From: Gammaproteobacteria bacterium
Lineage (GTDB): Bacteria > Pseudomonadota > Gammaproteobacteria > Arenicellales > Arenicellaceae
Reading direction: 5' to 3'
DNA: 9,062 nt
NCBI GenBank assembly: GCA_003485905.1
Contig: DNHK01000174.1
Coordinates: 1 to 9,062, forward strand
The notes under the pieces were generated by a model that was not told the DNA's origin, made no database searches, and was given only the letters and a program-made list of their open reading frames with translations. The position numbers were made by a program, and so were the translations under genes. Below are positions 1 through 6,771 of this stretch, one piece after another (the stretch's first letter is position 1; every line of letters begins with the position of its first letter).

Positions 1-1
1 G

Positions 2-904
2 CTAAGGGTTATTGACCGTGATGTAGGTTATCACCGTGTTGCAACGGCTACTATTCTCTCAATGATGGCTAGTGGCTTATTTGGTTTAATTATCGTGCTA
101 AATTCGAAGAAAGAAAAATTTGTCGCCCTAATCCTATTCTTAACATGCACGTTCGCGCTTGCTCTAACAGGTGGCAGAGCGGGTATGTTGGGATGGGCTG
201 CAGCCTGTGTTTTTCTTGCTATTTTCCGATATAAAAAGGTGTTAATCGTTGCCCCATTTATCTTTGCTCTGTTAATTCCTATCGTTCCGGGCTTACAGGA
301 GAGGATCTTCGAGGGGTTTAACGAAGAAACGCACGAACGATCTGATGTGAATGTTGATTTGGTTGATAATGAGGGTCGTGATCTTTACGCAATAACATCT
401 GGAAGAGCAGCGGTTTGGCCGCTTGTCATTAATAGCATTAGTGAAGCGCCCTGGACGGGGTACGGGATGAATGGAATGCAGCGAGCGGGCATTTCACTTG
501 CGCTATACGATGTCCTCGGGGTCGCTAAACATGGCTTCTCTCATCCTCACAATATGTATCTTGAAAGCTTGCTTAATGGTGGTATTTTGGGAACTGTCCT
601 TAGTTTAGCTCTAATTGGATTTTTGGGCTTGTCTTGTTTTAGGGTCTTTTATACTCAAAAAACAGGAGTTGTTGGAGAGGTTAGTGTGGCCTTGTTGGGT
701 ATGATGATTGCCTTCCTTGTCTGTGGTTTGGGGTCAGGGACACTATACCCACACCTCAATTCCGCGACATTATGGTGTGCGATTGGATTGTATATCAGTG
801 CGAGGTATCGAACGCCCAAGAATAGTCAGGTTTCCGCGAAAAAACTTGAAACAGATCAGTCTATTAGCGATGCGCTATGGCTTAAAAAAGTGAAAACCAA
901 TTAA
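2..904 (+). CDS. O-antigen ligase / polymerase family protein (Wzy_C, WaaL-like), 5' end outside window
   Basis: The frame is open from base 2 to the TAA at 902-904, giving 300 residues with no stop, so the ATG at 62 is almost certainly internal and the N-terminal half lies outside the window. The visible part has several hydrophobic segments, a short LTGGRAGMLG turn between two of them, a long polar loop (about bases 290-540) with SGRAAVW and GYGMNG, then the motif HPHNMYLE at 542-565 followed by GGILG and two or three more membrane spans. This order, including a His in an HxHN-type motif after the large periplasmic loop, is typical of the Wzy_C family (PF04932), inner-membrane proteins that polymerise lipid-linked O-units or ligate glycan to lipid A-core or protein. 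The tail (about bases 800-901) is polar and probably cytoplasmic. Ligase and polymerase cannot be separated from this half. It converges on the lipoprotein gene. Confidence 0.88.
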   Translation, partial: LRVIDRDVGYHRVATATILSMMASGLFGLIIVLNSKKEKFVALILFLTCTFALALTGGRAGMLGWAAACVFLAIFRYKKVLIVAPFIFALLIPIVPGLQERIFEGFNEETHERSDVNVDLVDNEGRDLYAITSGRAAVWPLVINSISEAPWTGYGMNGMQRAGISLALYDVLGVAKHGFSHPHNMYLESLLNGGILGTVLSLALIGFLGLSCFRVFYTQKTGVVGEVSVALLGMMIAFLVCGLGSGTLYPHLNSATLWCAIGLYISARYRTPKNSQVSAKKLETDQSISDALWLKKVKTN

Positions 905-927
905 TCAGACCTCGATATGCAGTGCTG

Positions 928-3900
928 TTAGTCTAACTGTGCACCTGCTGTGTTTAGGTTTGTTCTTAACGATGCAGACTCGGAACTATCCTGCCCAGCT
1001 TCGTTAAAAACCTTAACACTGAATGTATAGGTACCCATTACGAGCTTTGGTGATGCCCAGATGGTTGCACCTCCTGGTCCAGTCACTACTCGGTCTGTAG
1101 TAACCTGTTCTCCCGCTAGAGCATATATAATTTCGTATCCATTTAAGCTTGAAAGACTTAAGGGCGATCCGTCAGTGTTTTCTACAGGATTATCCCAAGC
1201 TAAATAGACGATTTGACCACTCAACACTTCAAGCGTAAAAGAAAGCTTGGTTGGTGTCGGCTCTATTGAATCACTTGCTGTAACTATGACTTCGGTGACT
1301 GCTATATCGGAGGTAGTGGGTGTGCCCATTACGGTGGGTTTTGTCGGATCAGTGACATCTAATGTCGCCCAACTCGGCAAGTTGTCAGTAAAGTTTATAA
1401 ATGATCCGACATCAACATCCTCTGCTGAAATTGGAAAGCTGTAAGGTGTATCCACGAAGGCAAAGTTTGGTGGGATACCGCTTAGTGTCGGTATATCGTT
1501 GATATTGAAAACGGCAAGAGACAAATCAGACAAGGTGACAGTTTCATTGGCATCGCTTAATTCAACTGAAATATTGGTAGTAGTTCCCACATCGTCGTTA
1601 AGTGGTGTTCCTGTAATCTCCCCGGTGGCCGGGTTGATGCTCGCCCATGTAGGCAAGTTTGTTGCAACAAATGAATTCCCACCGGAAGCTGTTAGCGTAG
1701 ATGAGTACGCGACGTCTTCTGTCGCATCTTGCAAGGAACCGTTAATCGTTGGAGGGTTGTTAGTGATCGTCAAATCAAAAGCAGGCAAGCTGGTAGTCTC
1801 TTCCCCGTCAGTTACTGTAACAACAAGGTTTGTCAGCACGCCTACGTCTGTATCAGTTGGACTGCCACTCAGGGCACCAGTTATCCCATCAAAGGATAGC
1901 CAATCAGGCTTTGCTTGATCTAGCGTCAGGGTAAGAGAAATCTCATCTCCATAGACAATATCAACGTCCTGTGACAGCGGGATAAAACTATAGAGTGAAT
2001 CCTCGAGTACTTCTGTTGGGGGAATACCGACAATCGTTGGCGCGTCGTTGGTATTAGTAACCTCAATAGAAAATGCATCTATTTGCGCGATATCATTTGC
2101 TGTATCAGAAACACTGATAACAATGTCCGAATAAACAGCCACATCGTCATTCTCAGGTATCCCGGTAAGGGTGCCAGTCGACAGGCTAAATGACGCCCAA
2201 TCGGGCTTTGAAACAATTTTATATGTGAGTGTATCTCCCACGTCCACATCAGTCGCTAAGGGAGTGAACGAGTAGAGTGCATCTTCTTGGACGCTGGTAG
2301 GTGGTGCGCCATTAATTTGAGGCGCATCATTTGTGTTAATCACTTCTATAGACAATTCGCTAAGAACGACAGTTTCATTTAGGTCGCTAAGACTGATATT
2401 AATGTTCCGATAGACACCCACGTTCGCATTTAACGGGGTGCCGGAAATGCTGCCCCTATTTGGGTCGAAAGTTGCCCAATCAGGAAGGTTTGTCACTGAG
2501 AAATTGTTGCCACCAACTGATATTGGCGTAAAGATAAAAGCGCTATCTTCCAGCGCGGCGTCCGGCACGCCGCTGATTGAAGGGGGAATGTTCGTCACCG
2601 TAATTGAGAAAGGGGCTAAGCTGGTATCGATCTCCCCATCGCTGACACTGATGATGATATCCGGAATGATACCAACATCTGCATCCTGAGGCGTGCCAGA
2701 CAGTTCGCCAGTTTGGGCGTTAAAGTTTAACCAATCTGGCAGCGCTGCTGGCGAAATGGAGTAGCCTAAAGCACTCCCGACATCTTCATCAGATGCTGAA
2801 GGTGTGAATCGATAATTGGCGTTTTCAGCAATATTGGTTAGTGGTGTGCCCGCAATGACTGGAGCGTCGTTAGTATTTTCGACAGTGATTGTGAACGGTC
2901 CCAGCGTTGTGGTTGAAAAACCATCGGACACTGAAATGCTGGTCTGATCGGTATCCCCCGCGTTTGCGTTGACAGGAACGCCGCTGATAGTGCCGTCTGA
3001 ATTGTTAAATGAAGCCCAACTGGGTAGATTTTTGACACTAAATGAAAAGGAAGTGTCGTCCTCGTCTGTGACTATTGGTGTGAATGAGTACGGTGCATCT
3101 TCGAGCGCTATAGCTTCCGGTACACCTAAGACAGTCGGCGGAATCGCGACTATCTCGTTTCTCCTCATCTGTAGCATTGTGTTGGTTTGAGAGAGATTCA
3201 GCAAGGGCACAATCTCTTCAAGTTTTTGTACAATTGTAGGCTGTGTTGCTATCGCATCAGAAATTGTTTGTTGTGTGGCAAAAAGTAATTCGGTTGAGCC
3301 GAGTTCATCGACATTAAAGTTTGAGTTAGCACCAAGTGTCCCATCCGGTGCAAAACCATCAGTAAGATCAAGAATAACATCCTCAAGCGTTTCATCATCG
3401 TTGATCAGTGAAATGAGACCGCTGTTAAGAGAAGCGAGAAGAACTCCGGCTTTCATGAGAGGGTGAGTAGCGATTGTTTGTGGTGCAACCAAGTTTATGT
3501 TGGGTACGGCGCTGATGTCTGTTGGAAAGTCTTCGCCGAGGAGTAGCGACAATTGCTCAGACATTTCGTTATTTGCCTGACCAAGGTTGACCTCTGTGAT
3601 GCCGCCTAATTCTGCCGCTCTAGCGACAACTGCGGTCGTTATTGGATTAATACTGACATCGTTAGCTCTAATAGAATCTGTGATTGCTGATGAAAGAGTT
3701 AGGTCAAAAGGTACGTTGCCACCAAACGAAATTAACGCATCGGCGTTATCAGGATTTGGGCAGCCCCTAGGAAAGTCGCAGAGAAAGGTGCTGCTCCCAT
3801 CGGTGGACGGTGTAATCTCTATGAGGATCGGGCCTTTATGCAAAAGCGAGATATCCAGATCAAAGGTGCCGTCTACCTGCGTTACGCTTTCAGCTAATAC

Positions 3901-4089
3901 TACTCTATCGTTGGGCGTGAACGCGGTGACAATGCCTCCAGATATGATTCCCAATAGTCCAGAGCCAGAGACAGAGACAGAGGTTAACTTGGGCGGCAAC
4001 TCTTCATTGTTCCCGCTACCACAACCGTTAAGTGCTATCGACATAATAGCTAACGTAACGACGATTGATCTACGTCCTGTATATTTCAT
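928..4089 (-). CDS. Large lipoprotein with seven cadherin/putative-Ig modules and a C-terminal fibronectin-III-like module
   Basis: 1053 residues. The start is supported by an AGGA ribosome site six bases upstream and by a lipoprotein signal: basic KYTGRR, a hydrophobic core, then lipobox LNGC with Cys23. The next residue is Gly, which favours outer-membrane sorting. Residues 36-130 look like a carboxypeptidase-regulatory-type beta sandwich (QVDGTFDLDI at 71-80) with two cysteines, 104 and 110, possibly a disulfide. Residues 131-316 are mostly helical and not recognised. Residues 317-957 hold seven modules of about 88-96 residues of the He_PIG/dystroglycan-cadherin type, with recurring xEDxxYSFTP, LPxWaSF, GtlsGtP, SVSDG and NTNDAP. 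Residues 958-1045 resemble the fibronectin-III-like module common in bacterial surface proteins (YLAWDNP, NTDGSPLSLSSLNGYEI). No PEP-CTERM, LPXTG or autotransporter end is present. The function is unknown; a calcium-stabilised surface stalk, adhesin or glycan-binding protein is an inference from architecture. Confidence 0.93.
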   Translation of the reverse strand: MKYTGRRSIVVTLAIMSIALNGCGSGNNEELPPKLTSVSVSGSGLLGIISGGIVTAFTPNDRVVLAESVTQVDGTFDLDISLLHKGPILIEITPSTDGSSTFLCDFPRGCPNPDNADALISFGGNVPFDLTLSSAITDSIRANDVSINPITTAVVARAAELGGITEVNLGQANNEMSEQLSLLLGEDFPTDISAVPNINLVAPQTIATHPLMKAGVLLASLNSGLISLINDDETLEDVILDLTDGFAPDGTLGANSNFNVDELGSTELLFATQQTISDAIATQPTIVQKLEEIVPLLNLSQTNTMLQMRRNEIVAIPPTVLGVPEAIALEDAPYSFTPIVTDEDDTSFSFSVKNLPSWASFNNSDGTISGVPVNANAGDTDQTSISVSDGFSTTTLGPFTITVENTNDAPVIAGTPLTNIAENANYRFTPSASDEDVGSALGYSISPAALPDWLNFNAQTGELSGTPQDADVGIIPDIIISVSDGEIDTSLAPFSITVTNIPPSISGVPDAALEDSAFIFTPISVGGNNFSVTNLPDWATFDPNRGSISGTPLNANVGVYRNINISLSDLNETVVLSELSIEVINTNDAPQINGAPPTSVQEDALYSFTPLATDVDVGDTLTYKIVSKPDWASFSLSTGTLTGIPENDDVAVYSDIVISVSDTANDIAQIDAFSIEVTNTNDAPTIVGIPPTEVLEDSLYSFIPLSQDVDIVYGDEISLTLTLDQAKPDWLSFDGITGALSGSPTDTDVGVLTNLVVTVTDGEETTSLPAFDLTITNNPPTINGSLQDATEDVAYSSTLTASGGNSFVATNLPTWASINPATGEITGTPLNDDVGTTTNISVELSDANETVTLSDLSLAVFNINDIPTLSGIPPNFAFVDTPYSFPISAEDVDVGSFINFTDNLPSWATLDVTDPTKPTVMGTPTTSDIAVTEVIVTASDSIEPTPTKLSFTLEVLSGQIVYLAWDNPVENTDGSPLSLSSLNGYEIIYALAGEQVTTDRVVTGPGGATIWASPKLVMGTYTFSVKVFNEAGQDSSESASLRTNLNTAGAQLD
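1219..3141 (-). repeat. Seven tandem cadherin/putative-Ig modules inside the lipoprotein gene
   Basis: Approximate module limits, in protein order: R1 3141-2866, R2 2865-2578, R3 2577-2317, R4 2316-2035, R5 2034-1747, R6 1746-1483, R7 1482-1219. R1, R2, R4, R5 and R7 carry an acidic DEDD, DEDVG, DVDVG or DVD motif after the YSFTP-like strand. R3 and R6 have GGN at that place instead. The R2-R3 and R5-R6 joints read NIPP/NNPP, whereas the R1-R2, R3-R4 and R4-R5 joints read NTNDAP and R6-R7 reads NINDIP. The DNA copies have diverged, so this is an old duplication rather than a recent expansion. The family assignment rests on motif reading only. Confidence 0.88.
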
Positions 4090-4095
4090 ATTTTT

Positions 4096-4099
4096 TCCT
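4096..4099 (-). promoter_or_regulatory. Ribosome binding site of the lipoprotein gene
   Basis: On the minus strand AGGA is followed by an A-rich six-base spacer (AAAAAT) and the ATG at 4089-4087. This is the clearest Shine-Dalgarno in the window and supports the start chosen, which also places the lipoprotein signal peptide right at the N-terminus. Confidence 0.7.
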
Positions 4100-4179
4100 G
4101 CTATTTACGCTTGTTTTCTATGTGATTGCTGTTCGATCATAAGGCGCTATCAGTTTGCTAAATAATACTATATTGATGT

Positions 4180-4194
4180 CACACTATCGGTGTG
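4180..4194. promoter_or_regulatory. Short inverted repeat CACAC-N5-GTGTG upstream of the lipoprotein gene
   Basis: A perfect five-base inverted repeat (CACAC, spacer TATCG, GTGTG) lies about 90 bases before the lipoprotein start codon, just upstream of the AT-rich block that could hold the -10 element. The position would suit an operator or an activator site. A repeat this short can occur by chance, and no known regulator motif is matched. Confidence 0.22.
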
Positions 4195-4369
4195 CGGCCT
4201 CGAGTAAAAAGGGGCTAGGCTAGTATTAGAATGGATCGGCCGGGAATCAATATGTTCCTGCGAGGCGGTTTTTAACAGAACCTGTGTCAGAACTGTAATG
4301 GATTTTGTTAGTCGCTACTTACAATCTGCTCTGATTCTTGTTGAAAAAGCAAAGAATCGACCCGACCAA

Positions 4370-5449
4370 TTAAATATCAATGGTTGTCGTTTTTAACCAA
4401 GTTTCATAAGTTGAATAAGTCACGTCTGGGCAGTTGTTAGCCCAATTTAGATAATCCGTAAGGTTTTCCTCTGACTGCCGGGAAAAGTTTTTGTTGTGAC
4501 CGATAGCGACAATCGGGATGGTGTTTTCAAATCCTGCAAAACGTGACATATATCGCTCTGTCAGATCAATTAGTGCCCATGAAGGCAAAGTCGAGAAATC
4601 AAGCATAGCGGTGCCGACGTTAGCTAATTTTGCGAATTTCCCCTTTAGCCCCTGCAATACGCTGTTAGGTCCTGCGTAGCTACCGGCACAACCTAGGGGA
4701 AATTTTTCGCCAGACTTGTATTCCCTCAAAGCTTGTAAATGGGCGTTGCGACCAATATATTCAGTTGCGATCGGGACCTCTATCATCCTGCCATGCTCGT
4801 TTTGTTGACAAATGTTGTCTGATATACGCCAAAAAGGCAGGCTAGGAGTACGCCGAAAATCGTACCAATCCCCTTTTGATGGGTTATAGGCACCAGGAGC
4901 AACGGTTGAGTCAATTCGAATTCCCGCCTGATACAGCTCCTTTAGTACTTTATCGCTTGGTTGCATGGCCCACCCGCCGGCGCGAAAAACTGGCGAAGTC
5001 ATGTTTTCCTGGATTTTAAATCTTGAAAGAAAAGAAAGACCTCTGTTAACACACTCGGTAATTTCTGTGTCTGACAGGTCTCCTATTCGCCACTTTTCGT
5101 AGTCCAATTGCCAACCGGAAGTTTTTTCCTGCGCCCTCATCCACTGAGGATGAAGGTGAAGCTCCAATTTGTGCCCGTTTTCAAGAAGAAATTTTAGTTG
5201 TGCCGCGATACCATGGTTTTGAGACCTGATTGGCTCTCTTTCCAATGCGGCGAATTTTGCCAGCTCAAGCGCTTCAACAAACACCGTGAGCGGCGCACCG
5301 GCTTGTTCAAGCAAACTCTGGCACTTTGCTGTGGGGTCAATAAGACACTTGTCGATACAACCAGAACCATTGCCGAATAGTTCATAGTCAAGCGTAAATA
5401 TAAGATGATATTTCAAGGAGTAGCTGCCTATACAAGTTGAGAGCGACAA
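4370..5449 (-). CDS. Polysaccharide deacetylase family protein (WalW/NodB-like)
   Basis: 359 residues from a TTG at 5449. A second TTG at 5416 (codon 12) would give a protein beginning with KYHLIFTLDYE right after the initiator, which fits the usual compact start of this family. No ATG is available near the start and neither TTG has a strong ribosome site. Family motifs, numbered from 5449: LDYE at 20-23 (Asp21, catalytic-base/metal position), HLHPQW at 98-103, FRAGGW at 155-160, DST at 180-182, and IGHNK at 316-320 near the C-terminus. These match the order of carbohydrate-esterase-4-type (NodB homology) deacetylases and resemble the variant annotated WalW in polysaccharide clusters. The likely role is metal-dependent removal of N- or O-acetyl groups from a glycan or its precursor. 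No signal peptide is evident, so a cytoplasmic location is inferred. It follows wecC after only 12 bases (from TTG 5449), implying one transcript. The substrate is unknown. Confidence 0.85.
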   Translation of the reverse strand: MSLSTCIGSYSLKYHLIFTLDYELFGNGSGCIDKCLIDPTAKCQSLLEQAGAPLTVFVEALELAKFAALEREPIRSQNHGIAAQLKFLLENGHKLELHLHPQWMRAQEKTSGWQLDYEKWRIGDLSDTEITECVNRGLSFLSRFKIQENMTSPVFRAGGWAMQPSDKVLKELYQAGIRIDSTVAPGAYNPSKGDWYDFRRTPSLPFWRISDNICQQNEHGRMIEVPIATEYIGRNAHLQALREYKSGEKFPLGCAGSYAGPNSVLQGLKGKFAKLANVGTAMLDFSTLPSWALIDLTERYMSRFAGFENTIPIVAIGHNKNFSRQSEENLTDYLNWANNCPDVTYSTYETWLKTTTIDI

Positions 5450-5461
5450 ATTTACTGTTAT

Positions 5462-6730
5462 TCAGAGTGCCCAAATACCTCGCGTGTCGACAACAACTTT
5501 ACCTGCTCTTGAGGGGTTGAAACGTCTAAACTGTCGATGATCAACGAGCAACAAATAAACATCTGCAGTAAGCAAGGCCTGTTCGGTAGACTCGAATTTC
5601 AGGGCGGAAGTAGCGACGCTGTCTGGAAGTTCTGAAATATTCGGCTCGATACCTAACACTGCACCTGGATGACTCGCTGCCAACGATTCAGCAATCCTCA
5701 TCGCGGGGCTTTCTCGTAGGTCATCAATATCTGCTTTAAACGCTAAGCCAAAGCAGGCGATAGTGATATCAGAAATCGTCTTACCAGGTGCACCCTTAAG
5801 TATTTGCTGTACCGAATCATTAACTTTCTGAATTACCCACTCGGGCTTGTTGTCGTTGATATTGCGGGCAGCCTGCATCAAAGGTGTTGCGTCACGCGAC
5901 TGGCTAATGATGAACCAGGGGTCTACAGCGATACAGTGGCCACCAACGCCAGGCCCAGGCTGAAGTATATTAATACGTGGATGACGGTTAGCCAGTTGTA
6001 TGAGTTCCCAAACATCAATACCAGTTCTGTCGCAAATTACTGATAGCTCGTTTGCGAATGCGATGCTCACGTCGCGAGCCGCGTTCTCAGTCAGCTTGCA
6101 CATTTCTGCTGTCTTTGCGTCAGTTTCAACGCATTCACCACGTACGAATTTCTCATATAGGCTCCTTGCCGCCTCGGTACAACGAGGGGTGATCCCGCCG
6201 ATAACTCTGTCATTGTGTACTAGCTCATACATGACCTGTCCTGGTAATACGCGCTCTGGACAGTGAGCAATACGAATATCTGACGACTCACCTCTGCTAT
6301 GCGGAAAAGTTAAATCGGAACGCTCTGCTTCAAGCCAGTGTGATAATTTATCCGTCGTGCCAACAGGAGAGGTAGATTCAAGAATAACAAGGTCACCCTT
6401 CTTTAATACTGGGGCAATGGACCTCGCTGCCTTTTCGATATAGGTTAAGTCCGGTTCATGATCATCAATAAACGGCGTAGGTACTGCGATGAGGAATGCA
6501 TCGGCAGGTTCAGGTGTTAAGCTTGCCCGCAAGTATCCACGTGTCACAGCAGCCTGGACAGCGACATCTAGCTCAGGTTCAACGATATGAATTTTTCCTT
6601 GGTTAATAGTGTCCACTGTGGATTTGTTAACATCGATACCGAGGACCGAAATTTTTTGAGTTGCCAATGCTGCCGCAGTTGGTAAGCCTATGTAACCTAG
6701 ACCTATAACCGATGCTTTGTTTATTTCCAT
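5462..6730 (-). CDS. wecC: UDP-N-acetyl-D-mannosamine dehydrogenase
   Basis: 422 residues (E. coli WecC has 420), with close similarity to it throughout. Predicted reaction: two-step NAD-dependent oxidation of UDP-ManNAc to UDP-ManNAcA in the cytoplasm. Visible features: Rossmann loop GLGYIGLP at 10-17; GKIHIVEPEL at 45-54; IAVPTPF at 81-87; APVLKKGDLVILESTSPVG at 106-124; CPERVLPGQ at 157-165; AEMCKLTEN at 208-216 (Lys212); LANRHPRINILQPGPGVGGHC at 246-266 with catalytic Cys266; CFGLAFKADIDDLRESPA at 326-343. The NRHPR stretch and the HIVEP segment separate it from UDP-glucose dehydrogenases. The ATG is preceded by a weak GAAG (6739-6742). It lies 41 bases after the amidotransferase gene and 12 before the deacetylase. 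No UDP-GlcNAc 2-epimerase (wecB) is in the window; it should lie elsewhere in the genome. Confidence 0.96.
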   Translation of the reverse strand: MEINKASVIGLGYIGLPTAAALATQKISVLGIDVNKSTVDTINQGKIHIVEPELDVAVQAAVTRGYLRASLTPEPADAFLIAVPTPFIDDHEPDLTYIEKAARSIAPVLKKGDLVILESTSPVGTTDKLSHWLEAERSDLTFPHSRGESSDIRIAHCPERVLPGQVMYELVHNDRVIGGITPRCTEAARSLYEKFVRGECVETDAKTAEMCKLTENAARDVSIAFANELSVICDRTGIDVWELIQLANRHPRINILQPGPGVGGHCIAVDPWFIISQSRDATPLMQAARNINDNKPEWVIQKVNDSVQQILKGAPGKTISDITIACFGLAFKADIDDLRESPAMRIAESLAASHPGAVLGIEPNISELPDSVATSALKFESTEQALLTADVYLLLVDHRQFRRFNPSRAGKVVVDTRGIWAL

Positions 6731-6771
6731 GATTTATACTTCAATATTAAGTAATCAAAATAACGACGTTG

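Larger units (their letters stand above)
4090..4369. other. Non-coding gap between the deacetylase gene and the lipoprotein gene
   Basis: These 280 bases separate two minus-strand genes, so they should hold the end of the polysaccharide transcript and the promoter of the lipoprotein gene. I see the ribosome site at 4096-4099, an AT-rich block at about 4160-4174 whose minus strand contains TATAGT and TATTAT (possible -10 elements, no well-spaced -35), and the inverted repeat at 4180-4194. A five-T run on the minus strand at 4206-4210 follows CCCC but has no convincing stem before it. GGCTA is repeated in tandem at 4213-4222. I found no RNA gene and no small gene with a credible ribosome site here. 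Confidence 0.6.

Noticed and set aside
922..944. Imperfect hairpin between the two convergent genes (GTGC/GCAC and GTTA/TAAC stems)
   Set aside because: The stem is broken by an asymmetric internal loop, overlaps the stop codon region and has no adjacent T-run on either strand, so a terminator call is not supported.
928..1000. PEP-CTERM or other sorting signal at the lipoprotein C-terminus, which would suggest an exosortase-linked locus
   Set aside because: The protein ends in a short polar tail after the fibronectin-like module, with no PEP motif, hydrophobic helix or basic cluster.
3587..4165. 192-codon open frame on the + strand opposite the lipoprotein start, with similar ones at 1499-1918 and 2438-2689
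   Set aside because: These are antisense to the repeat-coding gene, have no ribosome sites or recognisable domains, and their length follows from the Ser/Thr/Asp-rich codons of the real gene.
4170..4190. CRP-like half site TGTGA on the minus strand
   Set aside because: Only one half is present; the expected TCACA partner at six bases is absent.
4197..4273. GCCTCG (4197-4202) and CGAGGC (4261-4266) followed by GG and five T's on the + strand
   Set aside because: The loop is 58 bases and no + strand gene ends here, so a terminator makes no sense.
4333..4358. Seven-base inverted repeat GATTCTT-N12-AAGAATC just after the deacetylase stop
   Set aside because: It is AT-rich with a 12-base loop and no T-run follows on the minus strand; too weak to call the operon terminator.
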